Shown: in pieces, positions 5,849 to 11,088 of the stretch
Layout: each line of letters starts with the position of its first letter
How positions within the stretch are numbered: the first letter of the stretch is position 1
NCBI GenBank assembly: GCA_043798435.1
Contig: JAZDOR010000038.1
Location: 1-11,088, forward strand
Reading direction: 5' to 3'
Length of the DNA: 11,088 bases
From: JAGUXG01 sp043798435
Lineage (GTDB): Bacteria > UBA9089 > UBA9088 > JAGUXG01
Made by a program: the position numbers and the translations under genes
Notes under the pieces: generated by a model
Databases searched by the model: none
Told to the model about the DNA's origin: nothing
Seen by the model: only the letters and a program-made list of their open reading frames with translations

Positions 5849-8254
5849 ATGAAGAAGATTATTTTGTTTCTATGTATTTGGGGGCTTTGCTTTGCACAAG
5901 GGCTTGAGACAGGAGAGAGGTTATATAAATCAGGGCTATTTCAGTCGGCACTTGATGTGCTGAAGGATGCCGAGGGGCCATACCCTACCTACCTTAGGGC
6001 AGAATGCCTTTTTCAACTGAAGGAGTATGGGAAGGCTTACAAGGAGTTTCTTAAGGCATCCGAGATGAGGCAGGAAAAAGAAAGGCAGGTTCTAATATCC
6101 TTTAGAATTCCTGAGTGTTTGTGGCTTTCTGACCGAAAGAAAGAGGCTATTCCCTGGTATGAAAATGCTATAAAGGCTTATCCTAAAGATCCTCAGACAG
6201 CAGATGCCCTTTACAAAATAGGTTTATACTGCACAGAAATTGCTCCAATGAAAGCCATTATAGCCTTTGCCCAGCTTCTCAGGGATCATCCCAATGTAGA
6301 CAACATTGACAACATTCATTATCTCCTTGGGCTTCTCTTTGATAAAGTAGGGGATACAGAGGCCACAGCCGTCCATTTCAAAGAGGTTCTCGATGGCTCA
6401 AAGAGGGCTGACCTACGGATGCCAGCCTACCTCTGGACGATTGACTGGCTGTATAATAAGGGAGAATTTGGAGAAACCCTTATTTTAGCAGATAGGTTCG
6501 GAAAAGAGCATCCAGAAGAGATAAAAAAGATAAATCCCATCCTATTCTCTTCCCTATATAAGCTGAAGAGATATGATGAAACCATAGCCCTCTTTTCTGC
6601 GATAGAAGAACCCGATCAAGAGCAGTTTTTTGCTTATGCAGACTCCCTTTATGAAACAGCAAAGTATCAGGAGGCAGTAGAGGCTTACAAAAACGCAGGC
6701 ACATCTTCCTCTATCTATTATGGACTGGGTTTTTCTTACCTTAAAATTGGCTCTCTGACAGAGGCATTCAATTCCTTCGCACAGTCTGATGTAACGGATG
6801 ATACCTTATATCTGATGGCAGATATAGCCCAGAGAATGGGAGAAAAAAATCCAGAGATAGAATGTTACAGGGCTTTGCTAAAGCTATATCCAGAAAGTAA
6901 GGCAAGAGAAGAGATTTTGGGCAGGCTTGGGTTGGCACTGATTGATGAAGGCTTGATACAGGAAGCAGAGGATGTTTGTCAAAAGATGAGTGATTATCCA
7001 AAGGGTTCTTATAGCTTGCAACTCCTGTATAGAATTGGAAATATAAAGGAAGGAACTGAGGCTTTACCCTATCTTTCAAAGATACTGACGGATTTTCCAG
7101 TATTTGCCGAAAACTCTAAAATTCTCTATCGACTGGGAGAGATAAATTATAGTTTAGAAAAGTATGATGAGGCAGAAAAGTGCTTTTGTCAACTTTTTGA
7201 AACATTTCCAGGCTCGCAGCTTATTCCATCTGCCCTTTTCCACCTTGCCTCTATTTACGAGAAAAAGGGTGATATTGAAAAGGCAAAAAGTACCTATCAA
7301 CTTATTCCTTCATTCTCACAGGAACAAGCACCAAAGGCTCTATTCTACTCTGCAAACCTTTCTTTCTCTGAAAAGGACTATAAGTCCGCATTAGGTGACT
7401 ATACTAAAATTATCAATGATTATCCAAAAGCAGAGGTTGTACCACAAGCAATATATCAGACTGGCTGGTGCTATTATAAGATGGATGATTGGACAAAAGC
7501 AGAAAAATACTTTAAGGCTGTCTTGGAATATCAAAACGAATCATTAAAAGCCCTTGCCTTGTATTGGGCAGGATGGGCAAGTTTTATGGAAGGAGATTTT
7601 AAGACCGCAGAAGACCTTTATTCTAAAGTCTTAAGAGATTATCCCAAAGACCCAATCTCCTCTGAGGCAAGGTTCAGGCTGGCTATAACTTTATACAATC
7701 AGGGAAAATTCAAGGAGGCTCAGGCTACATATCAGAAAGTGGTGGAAGAAGCAACTGATGAACAGTTAAAAATTGAGGCTATTTATCAGGTAGCAGATTG
7801 CCTCTTAAAACAGAATAAGGCCGGTGGGGCGATAAGCTATTATAAACTATGGCTTGAAAAGTTAGAAAGCCCGGAGAAAAAATGGGAAACACAGCTCAAG
7901 ATAGCCGAGATTTGTTATCAGACTGGAGAAAAGGAGCTTGCCAGAGAGGAGTATGAAAGGTTTTTAGAGTTTGGCCCAATAGAAAAGAGGGATGATGCCT
8001 ATTACTGGATAGCCAAGTCATACCTTCCAGACCAACCAAAGGAGGCTTTCAAGTATTTCAAGAAGGTGGTGGACTTTTATCCTGAGTCCGACTGGGCTGC
8101 AGACAGCCTTTTTAAGATGGGTGTCCTCTTAGATGAAGATGGAGAAAGCAAAGAGGCAAAAATAATCTTTGAAAGGTTTATCAAAGAGTATAAAGAGAGG
8201 CAAGACCTTATCCTGGAAGCAAAGAGATACCTCAAGAGCTATGGAAAGAATTGA
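5849..8254 (+). CDS. Secreted tetratricopeptide-repeat protein
   Basis: This 801-residue protein starts with a Sec signal peptide (MKKIILFLCIWGLCFA, probable cleavage after Ala16); the cysteines there do not form a canonical lipobox, so a soluble periplasmic protein is more likely than a lipoprotein. The rest, from about residue 20 to 790, is nearly all TPR-type helical pairs, with recurring patterns such as ALYWAGWASFMEGDFKTAED and FKYFKKVVDFYPESDWAADS. The C-terminal repeats look like those of CpoB/YbgF and BamD-type proteins, which act as scaffolds at the cell envelope, but no enzymatic domain is visible and a specific partner cannot be named. A ribosome site (AAGGTGG) six bases before the ATG fixes the start. 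Its stop lies two bases from the stop of the convergent DsrE gene. The shared element (copy 2) is its likely promoter. Confidence 0.88.
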   Translation: MKKIILFLCIWGLCFAQGLETGERLYKSGLFQSALDVLKDAEGPYPTYLRAECLFQLKEYGKAYKEFLKASEMRQEKERQVLISFRIPECLWLSDRKKEAIPWYENAIKAYPKDPQTADALYKIGLYCTEIAPMKAIIAFAQLLRDHPNVDNIDNIHYLLGLLFDKVGDTEATAVHFKEVLDGSKRADLRMPAYLWTIDWLYNKGEFGETLILADRFGKEHPEEIKKINPILFSSLYKLKRYDETIALFSAIEEPDQEQFFAYADSLYETAKYQEAVEAYKNAGTSSSIYYGLGFSYLKIGSLTEAFNSFAQSDVTDDTLYLMADIAQRMGEKNPEIECYRALLKLYPESKAREEILGRLGLALIDEGLIQEAEDVCQKMSDYPKGSYSLQLLYRIGNIKEGTEALPYLSKILTDFPVFAENSKILYRLGEINYSLEKYDEAEKCFCQLFETFPGSQLIPSALFHLASIYEKKGDIEKAKSTYQLIPSFSQEQAPKALFYSANLSFSEKDYKSALGDYTKIINDYPKAEVVPQAIYQTGWCYYKMDDWTKAEKYFKAVLEYQNESLKALALYWAGWASFMEGDFKTAEDLYSKVLRDYPKDPISSEARFRLAITLYNQGKFKEAQATYQKVVEEATDEQLKIEAIYQVADCLLKQNKAGGAISYYKLWLEKLESPEKKWETQLKIAEICYQTGEKELAREEYERFLEFGPIEKRDDAYYWIAKSYLPDQPKEAFKYFKKVVDFYPESDWAADSLFKMGVLLDEDGESKEAKIIFERFIKEYKERQDLILEAKRYLKSYGKN

Positions 8255-8256
8255 AA

Positions 8257-8619
8257 TTAAAAAGAGACGGTGTTCATTCTGGCGGCAAGTTTAGCCAGGT
8301 CATAGACCCCAGAGAATCTTGCACCCTCTACCAGATCTCCTTCTCCTATTCCCCTTACCTCTGCACATGGTTTGCAGACCAGCATTGGAATCTTCAAGAT
8401 TTGGCATATCTCAAAGGCATCCTTGAATGAAGCCAGTCCTACAGCCTGTATTGTCTCCTGCTCAGCTATTCCTTTCTTGGCAAAGATGACTGCATCATTG
8501 GCTAAGAATATCGTCACTTCATCCCTATTCTCCTTTCCTGCCTTTGCTGTGAGAAATGCCAGAGAGCTTCTATTCGGGTCATCCAATCCAGATGTGCATA
8601 AAACCAATAGTTCAGCCAT
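8257..8619 (-). CDS. DsrE-family sulfur-relay-like protein
   Basis: This 120-residue cytoplasmic protein belongs to the DsrE/DsrF-like fold, whose members carry or transfer sulfane sulfur on cysteines. Evidence is the N-terminal strand ELLVLCTSGLDDPNR, the middle segment TIFLANDAVIFAKKG (36-50), and MLVCKPCAEVRGI (79-91) with Cys82 and Cys85, typical of the single-domain DsrE-like group. The start is placed at 8619 rather than at an in-frame ATG 28 codons earlier: a strong ribosome site (AAAGGAGGTGG) lies seven bases before it, and homology begins at MAELLV. The ATG shares one base with the stop of the upstream SQR-like gene (TAATG), so translation is coupled. This pairing suggests it accepts sulfur produced by that enzyme. 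The function is inferred from family and context. Confidence 0.85.
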   Translation of the reverse strand: MAELLVLCTSGLDDPNRSSLAFLTAKAGKENRDEVTIFLANDAVIFAKKGIAEQETIQAVGLASFKDAFEICQILKIPMLVCKPCAEVRGIGEGDLVEGARFSGVYDLAKLAARMNTVSF

Positions 8620-9845
8620 TACCCCACCTCCTTTCCAGCCATAGTTAAGGTTGGAGGAGCACCAAGGTGCCTTCCAGAAAGCAACACATTCCAGTATATC
8701 CACTCAAAGCCTAACTTTCCATGCCAATTTATTCTTGTATCTTTTAAAAGAGAGAATGGTCCAATATCCGGGATTGGGTATTTCCCAAAGAGTGGCTCTA
8801 TCCTGTAGCTAAAGTCAATGAGCAAAGATTTCCCTTTTTGAGAGACGATAAAGCAGGTTGAGTGTCCATCATATATCGGCTCAGGTTCTTTGCCCAATAT
8901 CTCCATCATAATATTAAAAACAACAACATCTGCCTCGTAATGGGCAACAGAGCCAGCCTTGCTTGTCGGAACATTTGTCGCATCCCCAACTACATAGACC
9001 CTCTTATACTTCAATGCCTTTAGTGTGTTATGGTGTGTATGGACATAGCCTATCCCATCATCCATCTTAGAGTCGCTTATAACCTTTTCTCCTATGGTGC
9101 TTGGCACTATCACTAAGAGGTCATAATTTACCCTTTCCCCAGTTGCAGATTCAATATATTTTTCTTTGCCATTAACCGAGTTAAGCTGGTAGTTCGTGGT
9201 CATCTTGATATTCTTTTCTTTAGCTATTTCAGTAAAGACAGAGGCTGCCTTTGGTTTGGTGAAAGCCATTGGCAGGGGTGTGACAAACTCAATCTCTGTC
9301 TTATTTCTGATTCCTCGTTTCTTGAAGTACCAGTCAGCAAGAAAGATAAACTCAATAGGAGCTACCGGGCATTTGAATGGAAGATCGGCAATGTTCATCA
9401 CCAATTTTCCACCCCTGAACTCTTTCATTGCCTGATGGAGAATCTTAGCCTCCTCTAATCCATAGAAGGTAAAGGCATTCTTTCCCCAGGCATCCATCAA
9501 GCCTTCGTTCTCCTCTGGTGCTATTCTGCATCCTGTGCTGATGATTAAGAAGTCGTATGGAAATATCTGGTTTTTTGTCCTTACCTCACGCTTCTCCGGG
9601 TCAATATGGGTAATTTCATCCATCACAAACTTCACAGTTGGCAAAAGCCTTTTCTTTCTTGACTTTACAAGGCTCTCTGCCTTCTGAATCCCAAAAGGGA
9701 CAAAGAGCAAGCCTGGTTGATAGATATGATTATCATCCCTATCTATCACCGTAATCTCCCAGTCCTTAGACAAATGCCTCGTTAGGTTATTTGAGACAAT
9801 CGTCCCACCCGTTCCTCCACCCAAAACAACAATCCTCTTTGCCAT
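8619..9845 (-). CDS. Sulfide:quinone oxidoreductase-like flavoprotein
   Basis: This 408-residue protein is an FAD-dependent oxidoreductase of the SQR/FCC-B group, which oxidises sulfide to sulfane sulfur and passes electrons to quinone at the inner face of the membrane. Residues 5-35 form the FAD-binding Rossmann motif (VVLGGGTGG followed by ITVIDRD); VYVVGDATNVPTSKAGSVAH (283-302) is the second FAD motif. Cys159 in LPFKCPVAP and Cys331 in GHSTCFIV sit where the redox-active cysteine pair of SQR lies. The third cysteine of type I enzymes (near residue 125) is not present; that region reads AFTFYGLEE. The C-terminal hydrophobic-aromatic stretch (375-395) could give membrane attachment. TTAAGGAGG five bases before the ATG fixes the start. 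It is the first gene of a two-gene operon with the DsrE protein. A related flavoprotein using another substrate cannot be excluded. Confidence 0.82.
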   Translation of the reverse strand: MAKRIVVLGGGTGGTIVSNNLTRHLSKDWEITVIDRDDNHIYQPGLLFVPFGIQKAESLVKSRKKRLLPTVKFVMDEITHIDPEKREVRTKNQIFPYDFLIISTGCRIAPEENEGLMDAWGKNAFTFYGLEEAKILHQAMKEFRGGKLVMNIADLPFKCPVAPIEFIFLADWYFKKRGIRNKTEIEFVTPLPMAFTKPKAASVFTEIAKEKNIKMTTNYQLNSVNGKEKYIESATGERVNYDLLVIVPSTIGEKVISDSKMDDGIGYVHTHHNTLKALKYKRVYVVGDATNVPTSKAGSVAHYEADVVVFNIMMEILGKEPEPIYDGHSTCFIVSQKGKSLLIDFSYRIEPLFGKYPIPDIGPFSLLKDTRINWHGKLGFEWIYWNVLLSGRHLGAPPTLTMAGKEVG

Positions 9846-9869
9846 AAAAACCTCCTTAAAGATTTTTAT

Positions 9870-9908
9870 ATAGTAATATAATAATTACAAATATGTCAAA
9901 TATGTCAA
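9870..9908 (-). promoter_or_regulatory. Tandem TTGACA boxes upstream of the SQR-like operon
   Basis: The plus strand carries two back-to-back 9-base units AAATATGTC (9889-9897, 9898-9906) plus a further AAAT. Read on the minus strand this gives two TTGACA hexamers nine bases apart (complements of 9894-9899 and 9903-9908). Possible -10 boxes are TACTAT (complement of 9870-9875, 18 bases from the inner box) and TATTAT (complement of 9878-9883, 19 bases from the outer one). The doubled box could be two alternative promoters or tandem half-sites for a regulator; the sequence does not decide. Confidence 0.5.
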
Positions 9909-9934
9909 ATTGAATTTTTCAATAGCCTTTTTTG

Positions 9935-9963
9935 TTGATATAGACACAAAATATCTTTATAAT
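9935..9963 (+). promoter_or_regulatory. Sigma70-like promoter leading into the heptad hairpin array
   Basis: TTGATA (9935-9940) and TATAAT (9958-9963) are separated by 17 bases. A start near 9970 would transcribe the inverted heptad array at 9966-10045 and continue toward nadC. It could be an upstream nadC promoter or drive a small structured RNA. The box match is good, but the region is AT-rich and chance matches are common. Confidence 0.45.
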
Positions 9964-9965
9964 GA

Positions 9966-10045
9966 CAGAATACAGAATTCAGAATACAGAATTCAGAATA
10001 GATGCAGGTTTTTCATTCTGACTCCTGAATTCTGACTACTGAATT
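9966..10045. repeat. Inverted array of heptad repeats (CAGAATA/CAGAATT)
   Basis: Five exact consecutive 7-base units alternate CAGAATA and CAGAATT from 9966 to 10000. After a short interval, 10015-10042 holds the reverse-complement type: ATTCTGA, CTCCTGA, ATTCTGA, CTACTGA. The arms can pair: CAGAATTCAG (9987-9996) with CTGAATTCTG (10025-10034), 10 base pairs, and AATTCAG (9976-9982) with CTGAATT (10039-10045), 7 base pairs, separated by a symmetrical 4-by-4 internal loop. The hairpin lacks a clean U-run after it, so it is not a typical terminator. It lies between the SQR-like and nadC promoters and has no coding potential. Confidence 0.8.
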
Positions 10046-10057
10046 TTATTTAGTTTA

Positions 10058-10087
10058 TTGCAAGGACTGATTTATTCTCGGTATAAT
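10058..10087 (+). promoter_or_regulatory. Promoter-like shared element, copy 3 (nadC promoter)
   Basis: TTGCAA (10058-10063) and TATAAT (10082-10087) are separated by 18 bases. Between them is the shared sequence GGACTGATTTATTCTCGG followed by TATAA. The predicted transcription start near 10094 leaves about 15 bases to the preferred nadC ATG at 10109. Its 19-base core is identical to copy 1 and differs at one base from copy 2. Confidence 0.72.
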
Positions 10088-10108
10088 TGAAGACAATATT
10101 TGGTAGAG

Positions 10109-10948
10109 ATGAAGTATAAACTGAGCAATGAAGATTATGCTATCATAAGGATGGCTCTAACTGAGGATGCTGGAGAAGAGGATATAACTTCATCAGCTAT
10201 TGTTTCAGAGGGATATTCTGTAGATTGCGAGATAATAGCCAAAGAGAATAGTATCTTAGCTGGAATAGATATTGCTGAGGCTTGTTTCCTTGAACAAGAC
10301 CATAATCTTCGGATAAAAAGACTGAAAGAGGATGGAGAAGGCTTAATTTCTGGTGATAGAGTGTTGCTCGTTTCAGGCAAAGCAAGGGCTATTCTTTCTG
10401 CAGAGAGAACTGCCTTGAACTTCCTCCAGAGGCTCTCTGGCATTGCCACATTGACCAGAAGGTTTGTAGATGCTGTGGCCGGTAAAAGCAAAATATACGA
10501 TACAAGAAAGACGACGCCAACCTTACGAAGGATGGAAAAGTATAGCGTTCAGGCAGGTGGAGGTGAAAACCATAGGTTTGGGTTATTTGATGAGATTCTG
10601 ATAAAGGAGAATCATATTGCCATCGCAGGAGGGATAGAGGAGGCTGTAAGAAGGGTAAGGAAGCTACACCCAAAGAGGTTTATTGAGGTGGAGACAGAAA
10701 ATTTAGAGGAAGTAAAAACTGCTATTTCTTGCTGTGTCTCTCGGATTATGCTGGATAACTTTAGCCAGGAAGATATGAAAAAGGCGATAACACTTATTAG
10801 AGAAGCAAAGAATATTGAGATAGAGGTCTCAGGAAATATAGAACTATCAAATATAAGAGAGATTGCAGAGCTTGCTCCTGATATTATCTCCTGCGGAAAA
10901 CTGACTCATTCTGCGCCCTCTGTTGATTTCAGTCTGATTATTATGTAA
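10109..10948 (+). CDS. nadC: Nicotinate-nucleotide pyrophosphorylase (carboxylating), quinolinate phosphoribosyltransferase
   Basis: This enzyme joins quinolinate to PRPP, releasing CO2, to give nicotinate mononucleotide in de novo NAD synthesis, in the cytoplasm. The 279 residues match the usual length. Visible motifs are SAERTALNFLQRLSGIAT (97-114), DTRKTTPTLRRMEKY (131-145), GGGENHRFGLFDEILIKENH (150-169) with the substrate-binding HR and K..NH, IEVET (192-196), MLDN (214-217), VSGNI (240-244) and SCGKLTHSAP (261-270). One small departure is DTRKTTPT where most enzymes have TTPG. The ATG at 10109 is preferred; an in-frame TTG at 10100 would add three residues but sits only about six bases after the predicted transcription start. 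The ribosome site is weak (GGTAGAG directly before the ATG). No nadA or nadB is within the window. The shared element, copy 3, is its likely promoter. Confidence 0.93.
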   Translation: MKYKLSNEDYAIIRMALTEDAGEEDITSSAIVSEGYSVDCEIIAKENSILAGIDIAEACFLEQDHNLRIKRLKEDGEGLISGDRVLLVSGKARAILSAERTALNFLQRLSGIATLTRRFVDAVAGKSKIYDTRKTTPTLRRMEKYSVQAGGGENHRFGLFDEILIKENHIAIAGGIEEAVRRVRKLHPKRFIEVETENLEEVKTAISCCVSRIMLDNFSQEDMKKAITLIREAKNIEIEVSGNIELSNIREIAELAPDIISCGKLTHSAPSVDFSLIIM

Positions 10949-10974
10949 GTGTTCAGGTAGTGTAAGAAAAGGTG

Positions 10975-11030
10975 AGGAGATAAGGAGATATAGGGATTAG
11001 GGAGATGTGGAGATAATACAAGTATCTCCA
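10975..11030. repeat. GGAGAT-rich repeat with hairpin after nadC
   Basis: The hexamer GGAGAT recurs at 10976, 10984, 11001 and 11009 (spacings 8, 17, 8), and its complement ATCTCC lies at 11024-11029. TGGAGATA (11008-11015) and TATCTCCA (11023-11030) form a perfect 8-base stem with a 7-base loop. No T-run follows, so it is not a normal intrinsic terminator, although it is the only structured element after nadC. The remaining sequence to the window end shows no gene. Confidence 0.6.
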
Positions 11031-11088
11031 TCCCCTTACTGCAATCTGTCTTGGAAATGATGGTCATATAATCTTCCCTTCAATTTTA

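Noticed and set aside
8257..8703. A longer 148-residue reading of the DsrE gene starting at 8703
   Set aside because: The extra 28 residues are coded inside the SQR-like gene and resemble no DsrE N-terminus, while a strong ribosome site directly precedes the internal ATG at 8619.
9966..10045. CRISPR-like array or rho-independent terminator
   Set aside because: Units are 7 bases without spacers, so it is not CRISPR; the hairpin is AT-rich, has an internal loop and a long loop, and lacks a clean T-run.
11008..11030. nadC terminator
   Set aside because: The 8-base stem is perfect but is followed by TCCCC and not by a T-run, so it is listed as repeat/hairpin only.
1..11088. tRNA, rRNA, transposase or integrase genes
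   Set aside because: I found no cloverleaf-like or rRNA-like sequence and no DDE or tyrosine-recombinase motif in the translated frames.

Overview
The window reads as a chromosomal segment from an uncultivated, AT-leaning, Gram-negative-type bacterium. Support for this is a polytopic O-antigen-ligase-like protein with a TPR tail, a secreted TPR protein of the kind that works at a periplasm or outer membrane, and a sulfide:quinone-oxidoreductase-like flavoprotein that needs a quinone pool. Canonical Shine-Dalgarno sites (TTAAGGAGG, AAAGGAGGTGG) and sigma70-like promoters are bacterial. The mixture of clear family hits, TPR-rich envelope proteins and heptad microrepeats between genes resembles candidate-phylum genomes, but I cannot name the phylum from the sequence alone.

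Layout: (1) 1-322 holds no convincing gene, only a short heptad repeat and one copy of a shared promoter-like element. (2) 323-2740 (minus) is a Wzy_C/O-antigen-ligase-type protein with C-terminal TPRs; it diverges from rpe (2828-3454, plus), and both divergent promoters would start transcripts almost at the start codon. (3) 3466-5238 is a compact, visibly AT-richer cassette: a DpnD/PcfM-like small protein, a beta-class DNA methyltransferase and a PmeII-like type II restriction endonuclease. (4) 5393-5810 is an MNT-type nucleotidyltransferase followed by a HEPN partner gene cut to 32 codons. (5) 5849-8254 is a secreted TPR protein. (6) 8257-9845 (minus) is a translationally coupled SQR-like flavoprotein plus DsrE-family protein pair. 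(7) 9846-10108 is a regulatory and repeat-rich gap with tandem TTGACA boxes, a heptad inverted-repeat array and another copy of the shared element. (8) 10109-10948 is nadC, followed by a GGAGAT-rich repeat and hairpin.

How the genes work together: the restriction-modification trio forms a defence unit that appears to have landed directly behind rpe. The MNT/HEPN pair is the remains of a toxin-antitoxin module. The SQR-like protein and DsrE protein plausibly act together in sulfide oxidation and sulfane-sulfur handling. The ligase and the TPR protein are envelope functions; rpe and nadC are housekeeping genes (pentose phosphate and NAD synthesis).

The most unusual observation is a 19-base sequence, CTGATTTATTCTCGGTATA, present three times in the same orientation (303-321, 5807-5825 with one mismatch, 10067-10085). 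Each copy has a TTG-type -35 box about 17-19 bases before its TATA box, but the conserved part is the spacer, which ordinary promoters do not conserve. One copy marks exactly where the HEPN gene is cut off, one sits before nadC, and one abuts the stop codon of the oppositely oriented ligase gene. This is a candidate mobile or regulon-specific promoter element and deserves a genome-wide search. I found no CRISPR array, tRNA, rRNA or complete transposon.
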